Shown here in pieces: positions 27,827 through 37,147 of a stretch of 64,000 nucleotides of DNA (its first letter is position 1; each line of letters opens with the position of its first letter). The stretch is taken from positions 2,503,501 to 2,567,500 of the forward strand of contig NZ_CP045875.1 in the NCBI RefSeq assembly GCF_009649955.1, in the 5' to 3' direction. The DNA comes from Heliorestis convoluta. Lineage in GTDB: Bacteria > Bacillota > Desulfitobacteriia > Heliobacteriales > Heliobacteriaceae. The position numbers and the translations under genes are program-made. The notes below the pieces were generated by a model that worked only from the letters and a program-made list of their open reading frames with translations, was not told the origin of the DNA and made no database searches.

Positions 27827-30376
27827 TTGTGGGATGAACCAAATGTATACCCCTTTCGTCGGATCAGAGCGGAGGCGCCACAACCTCAGAAAGGATTTCT
27901 TAAAAGAATATGGAATCAAGGATATGACAAAAGAGCAGGACCTAATTTCCAAAAAACGATTACCAAAAATACTAGGCCCCTCATGCAAAATGTGACACAA
28001 ACTATGACCGCGATGATAACAGCAGCCTTTGTCATGCCTATAAAAATCATCAGAAAAATGGATATGGCAGCTTGGTTGTGGTGGATAACTCTATTTCTCT
28101 TTGCTAGAGGTACCATCCTAGGTGGTCTTTCTGTTGCTGCACCTGCTCTAATTGCACTGGTTGCAACGAGAAAACCAGATCGACTATTATTTGCCATGGC
28201 GGGAATGATTGCTGGTTGGGCTTCTTTATGGATAACGGAAGGTTCCATCATTTTTCCTGATGATGCAGTAATCGTTAACCCTCTGTTTCAACTTTTAGCT
28301 TGGTTTACCATCGCATTGCTAGGCTTTACTCTACAACGATATAAAGATATATCATTATCCCATTTGGCTTTACTTGTACTTCTTACGCTCTGGGCAGTAG
28401 GCGGTGCTGCAACAATATGGGAAGGCCCTACTGTCTATGGTACCTTACTTGTACTTTTTGAAGGGCTCGTGGCAGGCCTACTTGTTATTGTTATGGTTAA
28501 AGCGCTAGAAAGCCTAGAAGATAAGAACGCCAAAGCTTGGAGCACAGAAGCAACTGCTAGTATTCTCATGATGGTTCTACTGGCAGCACTGGGAATTCCG
28601 ACAGAGCCTTTATATGGGCTATCGTTACTTACAATATTTTCTGGACTCATCATTTTGATCGGTGCAGCAACCTTTGGTGTAACAGGTGGTACCGTTACTG
28701 CCGTAGCCTTAGGTCTTTTACCAGCCCTTGCTTCTTTTGGTGCACCGACCTCTATGGCGATGCTCACACTATCAGGTCTTTTGGCCGGACTCTTTCGGAA
28801 ATGGGCAAAGCCAGGCATTATAGCTGGTTTTTTTATGGGTCACTTTATATTATCCATTTACCTACTCAATGGAGAACAAGTCGCCAAGCTCTTTCTAGAA
28901 GCAGCGATAGCCAGTGCTTTCTTCCTGATCATGCCACCTCGTTGGCTTGCTAAAATTCATCAACGTATTCGAAATAAAGTTGAGAAAAAAAGCGAAGAAG
29001 TGGCTCTTTCTGTGGTGTCAAAACGCCTAGAAGAAATGGGCAGTATCTTTCGTCAATTGTCTCAAACTTTAGCAGAACTATCACAAGAAGAGAGTCGCCC
29101 TAAACAGTGGACCGCTTTCTATGAAACCATAGAAGAGAGAGTATGCAAAGACTGCTCTAGCTACGGTCTTTGTTGGGAAAGAGACGAGAAGCGCACTCGT
29201 CAACATCTGGAAGCACTCCTAGAGGAAATGGAAGAAAAAGGTGAAATGACAGCACGTGAGCTCCATGTCCAGTGTGCTCGCTGGGGAGAACTTTCTGCGA
29301 CCATTCGGTCTTTATTTGAAACCATTGAAGTAGACCGATACTGGCGACGTCGCATGGAAGAAAGCAAAAATCTGGTCAGTGCTCAATATAAGGGACTCTC
29401 TCGATGGATGGAATCTTTGTCACGAGAAATGGTCATCGAGGGCGCACCAGAAGGAGCCCTAAAAAAAGCAAAAGAAGTGTTGGCTACAAAAGGATTTCAG
29501 CTAAAAAGCATCGATGAGGAAGTCTATCCTCAACAATGGATTTTGGAAGTAGGCGGCAGGGGTTGTAGTGGTCAATGGTCTTGTGCAGAAGTAGCAGTTC
29601 CCACTGTAGCAGAAGTACTTAACAAGCCCATGACAGTGAACAACAGCAACTGCTCAGGACAAAAGGGAAGTTGCGCCTTTTTGCTTTCATCCGAAAAACC
29701 ATATGGTGTCGAAATTGCAACGGCGCAAGCACCACGTTTTGGAAGTGCTGTTAGTGGAGACAGCATCGGCACTTGGTCCTGCTCTACGTCTAAAAAAATC
29801 GTTGCCTTGAGTGATGGTGCAGGAATTGGTGCAAAAGCAGCGAGAGAAAGTAGCGCTACTCTAGCACTGCTAGAGCAGTTTTCAAAAGCCGGTGTAGAAG
29901 CAGAAGAAACTGTTGCTGCGGTCAATGCCTTGATTGGCTTAACAACAGAAGACGATTCTTTTGCAACGGTAGACATGGCAGCCTTTGATCTATCTTCCGC
30001 TGAATTGGAAATGATCAAGCTAGGCGCAGCGCCAAGTTATCTAAAAAGAGGTCGCAAAGTACAGTTTCTCCAAGCCTCTTCTTTACCACTTGGCATTATA
30101 AAATCTTTAGAAGTGGAGGTTCTCTCAACTTCCCTTTTGCCTGGTGATTTGCTGATTATGGTCAGCGATGGAATCGCAGATGGTAAGAACAAGGGAAAAA
30201 GGCAAGAAAGATACGTTGAAGATTGGCTTTACTCTTATCTGATAGGGACAGAAGAAGTAAATCCGCAACGCCTTGCCGATGCTATTATGGAGGAAGCTTT
30301 ACAAGATCATGAAGGAAGAGCCCATGACGATTGTACAGTCATTGTTGTGGCTGTTAGAAATCGTGAAGATAGTTAG
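27827..30376 (+). CDS. spoIIE: Stage II sporulation protein E, serine phosphatase
   Basis: An 849-residue protein with about ten N-terminal membrane helices (roughly residues 60-320), a central regulatory region and a C-terminal PP2C-type phosphatase domain (ALSDGAGIG, MVSDGIADG, DDCTVIVV). It dephosphorylates SpoIIAA to release sigma-F in the forespore and works with FtsZ at the polar septum. The start is TTG 27827 behind AAGGAGGGA; an in-frame ATG at 27722 lacks a site. A TATAAT (27752-27757) and a nearby Spo0A-box-like sequence lie upstream, both weak evidence. It indicates an endospore former. Confidence 0.93.
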   Translation: MWDEPNVYPFRRIRAEAPQPQKGFLKRIWNQGYDKRAGPNFQKTITKNTRPLMQNVTQTMTAMITAAFVMPIKIIRKMDMAAWLWWITLFLFARGTILGGLSVAAPALIALVATRKPDRLLFAMAGMIAGWASLWITEGSIIFPDDAVIVNPLFQLLAWFTIALLGFTLQRYKDISLSHLALLVLLTLWAVGGAATIWEGPTVYGTLLVLFEGLVAGLLVIVMVKALESLEDKNAKAWSTEATASILMMVLLAALGIPTEPLYGLSLLTIFSGLIILIGAATFGVTGGTVTAVALGLLPALASFGAPTSMAMLTLSGLLAGLFRKWAKPGIIAGFFMGHFILSIYLLNGEQVAKLFLEAAIASAFFLIMPPRWLAKIHQRIRNKVEKKSEEVALSVVSKRLEEMGSIFRQLSQTLAELSQEESRPKQWTAFYETIEERVCKDCSSYGLCWERDEKRTRQHLEALLEEMEEKGEMTARELHVQCARWGELSATIRSLFETIEVDRYWRRRMEESKNLVSAQYKGLSRWMESLSREMVIEGAPEGALKKAKEVLATKGFQLKSIDEEVYPQQWILEVGGRGCSGQWSCAEVAVPTVAEVLNKPMTVNNSNCSGQKGSCAFLLSSEKPYGVEIATAQAPRFGSAVSGDSIGTWSCSTSKKIVALSDGAGIGAKAARESSATLALLEQFSKAGVEAEETVAAVNALIGLTTEDDSFATVDMAAFDLSSAELEMIKLGAAPSYLKRGRKVQFLQASSLPLGIIKSLEVEVLSTSLLPGDLLIMVSDGIADGKNKGKRQERYVEDWLYSYLIGTEEVNPQRLADAIMEEALQDHEGRAHDDCTVIVVAVRNREDS

Positions 30377-30382
30377 ATAGAG

Positions 30383-30417
30383 AACAGGTCTACCGGGCGG
30401 GAAGACCTGTTTTTTTA
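30383..30417 (+). terminator. Terminator after spoIIE
   Basis: AACAGGTCT (30383-30391) pairs with AGACCTGTT (30403-30411), followed by a T-run. Confidence 0.85.
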
Positions 30418-30565
30418 TGGAATAATTAGGATATGATAGCTGTAGAGTCTACTATAAGCCTGCTATAGGATCTATCTACTTTTTTTCGTCCGGAACCCTT
30501 GCTTTTTAGGAAGGGAAAAGAAAAAGGTTGTAGAATTAAATGACAAAAGAAATAGGGTGAGAAAA

Positions 30566-31990
30566 ATGAACCAGTTGGCCCAACGGTTTCTACAGACCCT
30601 TCAAAAAGTAAAAGTTCTAGAAAAGGGACAGAAAATCGTGGTAGCTGCCTCTGGTGGCGTAGACTCAACATCTTTGCTCTGGCTCTTTCGTGAAGTTTCT
30701 CCTTATTACCCTCTTGATTTGGTCGTAGCTCACTACAACCATGCCTTGCGAGGAAAAGAATCACAAGAAGATGAAGACTTCATAAAAGCGCTAGCGCATC
30801 GACTACAGCTTCCTTTTGCCGTTGACAGTCCCCCGAAAGGGTACTGGGAAAAGGCCAAAGGAAACAAAATGGACGAAGCCAGAAAATTACGCTATCGTTT
30901 TTTCCACGATGTAGCCAAAAAGCAAGGAGCCCAGGCAATTTCCCTTGCTCATCACAGCGATGATCAAGCAGAAACCATCTTGTTTCACTTACTTCGAGGC
31001 AGCGGTCTCAAAGGCTTGGCAGGAATGTCGCTACAGCAAGGGATGTTACTTAGACCCTTGTTGCCTTTTCGAAGACAGGAACTAGTAGAGTATATGAACC
31101 TGATCGGTGAAGCGTGGCGAGAAGATAGCAGCAACCAGTCACTCACATATAGTCGCAATCGTCTACGTCATCAAGTGCTACCTTTGTTAGAGACTTTTAA
31201 TCCACGACTAATTGAATCACTTAATCGAACAGCAGATTTAATCAGAGCAGAAGATGCTTATCTAGAAGAACGTACGCAAGAAGTCTATAAGCAAGTATGT
31301 ACAGCAGAAGGGTTGCACATTGCTTCATGGTTGCAGTTGCCTCTGGCGTTACGAAGAAGAATTCTTTATCATTACTTACGTAAACACCATTCTTCTGCCT
31401 TTTTGGGTCTTGAAAAAATTAACGAGATTGAGCAAAAGCTTTCAGCAAAAGGCAGTGCGTCCCCTGAGATTACGCAGGTAGCCGGAAAAAGAGTGGTTCG
31501 AGAGGAAGGTCTTTTGAAGCTTTGTGAAGAAATGTCGGTAGAAGAAAGGCCTTACTCCTACGAACTTACAATACCAGAAAGCTATTATGAACAGTCTTGT
31601 CAACCTATTCATGAAGCCTTGGGGAAGGTGACTTTATGCTGCTTCCCCCTTAATGACGAGCGAGACAAAGCAAACGTACAAAGTGATCCTCTAAAAAAGA
31701 AAGGGAAGCACATTCTTTGGCTTGATGATAAAGTTTTGAAAGAAGGAAAGCTGCTTGTTCGTAGTCGCCGTCCCGGCGATCGTTTCTGGCCGCTGGGGAT
31801 GAAAGGGAGCAAAAAAGTAAAAGACTTTCTCATCGATGAAAAAGTACCGCGAAGAGAAAGAAATTCAGTTCCTTTACTTGTGGTTGGAGAAAAAATTCTT
31901 TGGGTCATGAGTTATCGAGCAGACAGAAGATATCTTGCCAATCAAGACAGTACAGGATTAATTGAAGTTCGTTGGGACAAAAATATTTGA
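30566..31990 (+). CDS. tilS: tRNA(Ile)-lysidine synthetase TilS
   Basis: A 474-residue N-type ATP pyrophosphatase that adds lysine to C34 of the CAU-anticodon tRNA-Ile. The PP-loop SGGVDST lies near residue 30, followed by the AHYNHALRG motif and the C-terminal substrate-binding domain with RRPGDRFWPLG. The start is ATG 30566 behind AGGGTGA, preferred to the GTG at 30557. The order spoIIE-tilS-ftsH is a common Firmicute arrangement (usually with hpt in between, which is absent here). Confidence 0.93.
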   Translation: MNQLAQRFLQTLQKVKVLEKGQKIVVAASGGVDSTSLLWLFREVSPYYPLDLVVAHYNHALRGKESQEDEDFIKALAHRLQLPFAVDSPPKGYWEKAKGNKMDEARKLRYRFFHDVAKKQGAQAISLAHHSDDQAETILFHLLRGSGLKGLAGMSLQQGMLLRPLLPFRRQELVEYMNLIGEAWREDSSNQSLTYSRNRLRHQVLPLLETFNPRLIESLNRTADLIRAEDAYLEERTQEVYKQVCTAEGLHIASWLQLPLALRRRILYHYLRKHHSSAFLGLEKINEIEQKLSAKGSASPEITQVAGKRVVREEGLLKLCEEMSVEERPYSYELTIPESYYEQSCQPIHEALGKVTLCCFPLNDERDKANVQSDPLKKKGKHILWLDDKVLKEGKLLVRSRRPGDRFWPLGMKGSKKVKDFLIDEKVPRRERNSVPLLVVGEKILWVMSYRADRRYLANQDSTGLIEVRWDKNI

Positions 31991-32016
31991 TATGCTGGTC
32001 ATAATTGTGATACAAT
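31987..32016 (+). promoter_or_regulatory. Promoter of ftsH
   Basis: TTGATA (31987-31992), 18 bases, TACAAT (32011-32016). The -35 overlaps the tilS stop codon. Confidence 0.6.
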
Positions 32017-32103
32017 AGCAAAGACTGGCTGAAATTTTCCAATAACTTGCTGGACGCCTTGTAAGAGGTATGAAAATAGGCAGAACAGTGTAGGAGGTTG
32101 CAA

Positions 32104-33927
32104 GTGAGCCGGATTGTAAAAAACCTTGCCATATACATTCTTATCGTCCTTCTGGCGATTGCTGTGCTGAGAATGACAACGCAGCCCGAACCTGCAGAAG
32201 AAAGACTCAATTACACGCAGTTCTATCAACTGCTGGTTAACGATCAGATTAAAGAACTTACCATTATTACGGAGCCAGATCGCAACGAGATTACGGGTGT
32301 CAAAACAGATGGAACTACTTTCTTTGCCTTAGGGCCTGTAGACATCAAGCGTGTAACAGACAATGTACTGGATAAGCAGATTCCATTTACCCAGGAGCCA
32401 GCGCCGAAACCACCTTGGTGGACTGGATTGCTAACAACCATGTTGCCTATTTTGCTTTTAGTCGGTTTGTTCTTCTTTATGATGCAACAGACCCAAGGCG
32501 GAGGCTCGCGGGTGATGCAATTTGGAAAGAGCCGGGCTAAATTGCACAACGATGATAAGAAAAAAGTAACTTTTGCCGATGTTGCTGGTGCCGATGAAGT
32601 CAAAGAAGAGTTGACAGAAGTCGTTGAATTCTTAAAACAGCCGAAGAAATTCATCGATGTCGGTGCGAAGATCCCGAAAGGTGTGTTACTATTTGGACCA
32701 CCGGGAACGGGAAAAACTTTGCTAGCTCGAGCCGTAGCTGGTGAAGCAGGTGTTCCTTTCTTTAGCATTTCCGGTTCTGACTTTGTGGAAATGTTTGTTG
32801 GGGTTGGTGCTTCTCGAGTCCGTGACCTTTTCGAACAAGCCAAAAAGAATTCCCCATGTATTGTTTTCATCGACGAAATTGATGCAGTCGGTAGACAAAG
32901 GGGTGCAGGTCTTGGTGGCGGTCATGATGAAAGAGAACAAACCTTGAACCAGTTGCTAGTTGAAATGGATGGATTTGCAGCCAATGAAGGGATTATTATT
33001 GTTGCGGCAACGAACAGGCCTGATATTCTTGACCCTGCATTATTAAGACCAGGTCGCTTTGACCGTCAAGTTGTTGTAGACAGACCGGATGTGAAAGGTC
33101 GCAAAGAAATACTGGCCGTTCACGTTAAAGGAAAACCACTAGAAGATGGTGTCGAATTAGAAATATTGGCACGTCGAACACCTGGTTTTACCGGTGCTGA
33201 CTTGGCGAATATGGTCAATGAGGCAGCGCTGCTTGCAGCTCGTAAAGGGCAGAAGAAAATTTCTATGGATGTACTAGAAAACGCCATTGAGCGTGTTCTA
33301 GCCGGTCCAGAGAAAAAGTCACGAGTTATCAGTGATTATGAGAAAAAGCTAGTAAGCTACCATGAAGCGGGCCATGCTCTTGTTGGAGGTTTGCTGGAAC
33401 ATACCGACCCAGTCCATAAGATTTCCATCATTCCACGAGGTCGTGCTGGCGGCTATACCCTCTTATTGCCTGAAGAAGATCGTCACTATATGACAAAATC
33501 ACAAATTCTTGACCAAGTAACAATGCTGCTTGCGGGTCGGGTCGCTGAAGCACTGGTACTAAAAGAAGTATCGACAGGCGCATCGAATGACTTAGAACGG
33601 GCTACAGACTTGGTTCGTAAGATAATTACAGAATACGGCATGTCCGAAGAGCTAGGTCCTCTTACCTTCGGTCATAAGCAAGAAGCGGTATTCTTAGGTC
33701 GTGACATGGTGCGAGATCGCAACTACTCTGAAGCTGTTGCTTTCTCAATCGATAAAGAAGCTCGACGCATCATTGAAGAATCTTATGAAAAAGCCAAGAG
33801 CCTGCTACAATCGAATATGGATACGTTACATTTAATTGCTAAAACCCTGATGGAAAAAGAAACAATCGAAGCATCTGAGTTTGCTGAATTACTTCAAAAC
33901 GCTTCGACCGTAAATCTTAAAAAATAA
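32104..33927 (+). CDS. ftsH: ATP-dependent zinc metalloprotease FtsH
   Basis: A 607-residue membrane AAA+ protease. Two N-terminal transmembrane helices (about residues 8-24 and 105-125) flank an extracytoplasmic domain. Then come Walker A GPPGTGKT, Walker B FIDEID, the second region of homology, and the zinc protease motif HEAGH. It degrades misfolded membrane proteins and short-lived regulators. The start is GTG 32104, five bases after AGGAGGT. A 13-base-pair hairpin begins at its stop codon. Confidence 0.96.
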   Translation: MSRIVKNLAIYILIVLLAIAVLRMTTQPEPAEERLNYTQFYQLLVNDQIKELTIITEPDRNEITGVKTDGTTFFALGPVDIKRVTDNVLDKQIPFTQEPAPKPPWWTGLLTTMLPILLLVGLFFFMMQQTQGGGSRVMQFGKSRAKLHNDDKKKVTFADVAGADEVKEELTEVVEFLKQPKKFIDVGAKIPKGVLLFGPPGTGKTLLARAVAGEAGVPFFSISGSDFVEMFVGVGASRVRDLFEQAKKNSPCIVFIDEIDAVGRQRGAGLGGGHDEREQTLNQLLVEMDGFAANEGIIIVAATNRPDILDPALLRPGRFDRQVVVDRPDVKGRKEILAVHVKGKPLEDGVELEILARRTPGFTGADLANMVNEAALLAARKGQKKISMDVLENAIERVLAGPEKKSRVISDYEKKLVSYHEAGHALVGGLLEHTDPVHKISIIPRGRAGGYTLLLPEEDRHYMTKSQILDQVTMLLAGRVAEALVLKEVSTGASNDLERATDLVRKIITEYGMSEELGPLTFGHKQEAVFLGRDMVRDRNYSEAVAFSIDKEARRIIEESYEKAKSLLQSNMDTLHLIAKTLMEKETIEASEFAELLQNASTVNLKK

Positions 33928-33960
33928 GGGAAGCAAGCTTTTGCTTCCCTTATTTATTTT
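33924..33960 (+). terminator. Terminator-like hairpin after ftsH
   Basis: 33924-33936 pairs perfectly with 33941-33953 (13 base pairs, loop GCTT), with the ftsH stop codon inside the 5' arm. The following T-tract is interrupted by A, so termination may be partial. Confidence 0.7.
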
Positions 33961-33993
33961 ACATGATAGTAAAGATCGAAGGAGAGAACGACA

Positions 33994-34443
33994 ATGGAAC
34001 GGACCTATCTAATGATTAAGCCAGATGCAGTACAAAGAGGCTTAGTAGGGGACATCATCAGTCGCTTTGAGAAAAAGGGATTTAAGCTTGTAGCTATGAA
34101 GTTTATCCGCTTGACGCAAGAAATGGCTGAGAAGCATTATGGCGAACATGCAGACAAGCCTTTTTTCGCAGGACTTGTTCAGTACATCACATCAGGACCT
34201 GTTGTAGCTATGGCCTGGGAAGGCAATGATGTTGTTGCAGTATCTAGAGAAATGATGGGTGCAACCCATCCTGCCAAAGCAGCTCCTGGAACGATTCGAG
34301 GAACCTATGCTGTTGATATTGGACGCAACGTCATTCATGGTTCCGACTCTGTCGCTTCTGCTGAGAAAGAATTAGCCATTTACTTCGAAGAAGCTGAATT
34401 TGTGCAGTGGGATCGGACTGTAGAGAGTTGGATTGTTGAATAA
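33994..34443 (+). CDS. ndk: Nucleoside diphosphate kinase
   Basis: A 149-residue cytosolic enzyme that transfers phosphate from ATP to nucleoside diphosphates. The active-site motif NVIHGSDS contains the phosphorylated His, and MIKPDAVQRG is the N-terminal signature. The ATG at 33994 follows GAAGGAGAG. It is flanked by terminators on both sides, so it looks monocistronic or part of a read-through unit with ftsH. Confidence 0.97.
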   Translation: MERTYLMIKPDAVQRGLVGDIISRFEKKGFKLVAMKFIRLTQEMAEKHYGEHADKPFFAGLVQYITSGPVVAMAWEGNDVVAVSREMMGATHPAKAAPGTIRGTYAVDIGRNVIHGSDSVASAEKELAIYFEEAEFVQWDRTVESWIVE

Positions 34444-34455
34444 GAGATTACTACG

Positions 34456-34493
34456 AAAAAGCAGCCCTATACGAAAGAGGGCTGCTTTTTTTT
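34456..34493 (+). terminator. Terminator after ndk
   Basis: A 13-base-pair stem, 34456-34468 with 34478-34490, followed by a run of eight T. Confidence 0.9.
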
Positions 34494-34635
34494 CTAAAGA
34501 TCCTTTTCCTAACTTCGTCTTTTCTTAAGAAAGCAGGAAGATAAGTCTTTATGGAGAACTACTACAATAACTACAATACTAAAGTCCTATCTTAATCGTG
34601 TAGTGTAAATAGGTGTTCTTTAGAAGTTGAAAAGG

Positions 34636-34641
34636 TATAAT
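34636..34641 (+). promoter_or_regulatory. -10 element upstream of the STAS gene
   Basis: TATAAT at 34636-34641 within AGGTATAAT; no good -35 at 16-18 bases. The sequence AGGTAT around it could fit a general-stress sigma factor only loosely. Confidence 0.3.
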
Positions 34642-34704
34642 AACTAGAGTAATGTAGAATGTGTGGTAACACTCCACAATAGCAAACGGAGGGAACATCG
34701 AGAG

Positions 34705-35007
34705 ATGAAAGAGAACATTCAAATGCTGAATGGCCAAGTGACAGTACGACTCACAGGAACTGTTTCTGTTAAAGAAGCGACAGCACTTCGAGAAGCACTT
34801 CTTGAGTATGTAGAGAAAGGTCACAGTCGATTTATTATCAACATGGAAAGCCTTGATTTTATCGATAGTGCGGGACTGGGTGTCTTAGTGGCCATCCACA
34901 AGCGAGCTCGCCAACAAGGTGGCGAACTCATCTTACAAGGAATTAAAGGAATGGTTAAAGAAGTCTTTGAACTAACTCGATTAACGAAGGTTTTTAATAT
35001 TCAGTAA
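34705..35007 (+). CDS. STAS-domain anti-sigma factor antagonist (SpoIIAA/RsbV-like)
   Basis: A 100-residue single STAS domain. The phosphorylatable Ser is in FIDSAGLGVL (near residue 58), the classic site for kinase-phosphatase switching of anti-sigma factor antagonists. No anti-sigma factor kinase or sigma factor gene is adjacent, so the spoIIA operon is not implied. The start is ATG 34705; the GGAGGG site is about 11 bases upstream, somewhat long. Whether it works in sporulation with SpoIIE or in a stress pathway cannot be told. Confidence 0.85.
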   Translation: MKENIQMLNGQVTVRLTGTVSVKEATALREALLEYVEKGHSRFIINMESLDFIDSAGLGVLVAIHKRARQQGGELILQGIKGMVKEVFELTRLTKVFNIQ

Positions 35008-35040
35008 GAGCAGGATTGTCCCAATTAAGACTGACCGTGC

Positions 35041-35070
35041 TTTACAAATTTGTTATTGCTTATATATACT
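35041..35070 (+). promoter_or_regulatory. Promoter of the UbiB-like kinase gene
   Basis: TTTACA (35041-35046), 18 bases, TATACT (35065-35070). Confidence 0.55.
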
Positions 35071-35122
35071 GTAAACAAAATACCTATATTAATCTTTTCT
35101 ATTGTCAAAAAGGAGCAACTTC

Positions 35123-36784
35123 ATGAATCGCTATTACCGTATCTGGCGCATTACCAGCATGTTTATTTCCTTTTTTATTCAAGTTTGGTGGTATAAGAAA
35201 CGGGAAGAGCGGTTAGGAAAGCGCGCAATGGCACCAAAATGGACTGAATTGTATCAAAGCATGGCCCATCGTTTTTGTCAAACGGCAGTTCAGTTGGGTG
35301 GCTTGTTGATCAAAGCAGGGCAGTTTTTTGCCACGCGCGTAGATTTATTACCTTCGGAGATGACAAATGAGCTTTCGCAGCTACAAGACGCAGTACCACC
35401 GGCACCCTTTGATCATGTGCAAAAGACGATTCATGAAGAACTAGGAAAGCCTATTAACGAAATATTTAGCAGCTTTGAAGAAACAGCACTTGCAGCTGCT
35501 TCCTTAGGTCAAGTACACCAAGCCTACCTACCAAAAGGTGAAAAAGTAGCTGTAAAAATCTTACGACCTAAGATTCACCAGATTATTCATGCTGATTTTG
35601 CAGCCATACGTATTACAATGGCCTTGGCCAAATGGTTTACTGACATGCCAAAGCAGTTAGATTTAGATGCTATTTATCGGGAAATGCACCAGACTTTCTC
35701 TGATGAGTTAGACTATCGCTTAGAGATTCGAAATGCAGAACGTTTTCGCAGTAATTTTGCACAATTTGAGAATATATACATACCTCGTATGTATAAGAGC
35801 CACTCTACTTCTAAAGTCTTGACAATGGAATTTATTGAGGGGCAGAAGATTGACAACTATGATTTCTTAAAAAAACATAATATAGATCGCGCCGAGCTAG
35901 GTAGGAGATTGGTTCAGTCTTACTTGCACCAGGTTATCGTTGATGGTTTTTTTCATGCCGATCCACACCAAGGAAATCTTTACGTAAAAGAAGATGGCAC
36001 TCTTGTATTTCTAGATTTTGGAATGGTAGGCGAGATTTCTAGTACGACCAAGGAAAACTTAAAGAATTTACTTTTTTCTGTTGTAGAACGAGATAGTGAA
36101 AAAATGGTTGATGCCATGGCTAATTTGGGATTTTTACGTCCCAATGCCAATCGCAACCTTGTACGAAAAGCAATGGAGTTTTTTTTAGAGAATCATACTC
36201 CTGACCAAATGAAAGAAATGGAAAAGACAAAAAATTTAGGTCCCATCGCGGCAGAACTTCGTGAATTTGTCTATGATCAACCAATGCAAATTCCTGCTAA
36301 CTTAATTTTTATGGGTCGAGCAGGTGTTACAGCTTCAGGCGTTGCTTTTGGCTTAGATCCAACGATGGGAGCAGAAGTTGCAGCACCTTATATCAAAAAG
36401 CTAATGGACGATACAGACGGTGGCTTAACCAACGTCGTATTAAAAAAAGTAAAAAATTATGGAGCTACCTTAATTGGCTTGCCAACCTTGTTAAATCGCA
36501 CCTTAAAAAAAGCAGACTTAGGTGAAATATACGTTAAGGTTGGGAATCTTGGTGATATTCAACGAGCTGTACTTTTTCAGACTCGCCTGGCCAATCGGCT
36601 CGTTCTCGCTTTATTGACTTCAACAGCTACCATTTGTGCTGTGCTCTTTTATACACAAAATTTCTATGAAGAAGCTCGTGGAACGGCGGCAATTGCTGCC
36701 TTATTAGGACTCCTGCTTTTGTGGCACTCTCGCAAAAAGCCAAGAGACTCCAGTCAACCTTTTCATCGCAATGGTCCATTCTAA
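35123..36784 (+). CDS. ABC1/AarF/UbiB family atypical kinase
   Basis: A 553-residue protein of the UbiB atypical kinase family. The KxGQ motif IKAGQFFATR (near residue 65), the Ala-rich nucleotide loop AAASLGQVHQA, the VAIL-Lys-like VAVKILRP and the HADPHQGN catalytic segment are all visible. Two hydrophobic helices at the C-terminus (about residues 490-535) should anchor it in the membrane. Family members support isoprenoid quinone or lipid metabolism; heliobacteria use menaquinone, so a link to quinone handling is possible but unproven. The start is ATG 35123 after AAAGGAG. Confidence 0.9.
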   Translation: MNRYYRIWRITSMFISFFIQVWWYKKREERLGKRAMAPKWTELYQSMAHRFCQTAVQLGGLLIKAGQFFATRVDLLPSEMTNELSQLQDAVPPAPFDHVQKTIHEELGKPINEIFSSFEETALAAASLGQVHQAYLPKGEKVAVKILRPKIHQIIHADFAAIRITMALAKWFTDMPKQLDLDAIYREMHQTFSDELDYRLEIRNAERFRSNFAQFENIYIPRMYKSHSTSKVLTMEFIEGQKIDNYDFLKKHNIDRAELGRRLVQSYLHQVIVDGFFHADPHQGNLYVKEDGTLVFLDFGMVGEISSTTKENLKNLLFSVVERDSEKMVDAMANLGFLRPNANRNLVRKAMEFFLENHTPDQMKEMEKTKNLGPIAAELREFVYDQPMQIPANLIFMGRAGVTASGVAFGLDPTMGAEVAAPYIKKLMDDTDGGLTNVVLKKVKNYGATLIGLPTLLNRTLKKADLGEIYVKVGNLGDIQRAVLFQTRLANRLVLALLTSTATICAVLFYTQNFYEEARGTAAIAALLGLLLLWHSRKKPRDSSQPFHRNGPF

Positions 36785-36807
36785 ATAATGAAGGAGGTGA
36801 GCCTTAC

Positions 36808-37065
36808 GTGAGCGAAGCTCAAAAGAGTTGTCAGCAAGATTTTTCATCAGAAGAAGGTGAAAAGAAAAAAAGCTGTAGTCCTTGGGAGTTTTCCATCAAA
36901 GAGACAGAAGAGGGCTTTACTATCAACATTAAAGGCGATAAAGAAAGATTAAAAGCACGTCGAGAAGCCATAGAGGCTTTTAAGGAGTTTCAAACGAAAG
37001 CAAAAAAAGCTGGGTTTTATCATCCTTTTTTCCAATTTTTCTCTCAATACGATCGTAAAAAATAA
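36808..37065 (+). CDS. Small hypothetical protein downstream of the UbiB-like kinase
   Basis: An 85-residue soluble, charged protein. The start is GTG 36808, with AAGGAGGTGA about seven bases upstream, an excellent site; it begins 23 bases after the kinase stop, so co-translation is likely. Features are two Cys in the N-terminal part, an amphipathic Lys/Glu-rich helix (about residues 45-70) and an aromatic tail GFYHPFFQFFSQY. I do not recognise a family. Confidence 0.7.
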   Translation: MSEAQKSCQQDFSSEEGEKKKSCSPWEFSIKETEEGFTINIKGDKERLKARREAIEAFKEFQTKAKKAGFYHPFFQFFSQYDRKK

Positions 37066-37147
37066 TATAAGATTCTATAAGGTTGACATGTTAAGCAGGA
37101 GCATCGCAATGGCGTTGCTCCTTATTTTTATCGAGGAGCTAAAAAAG

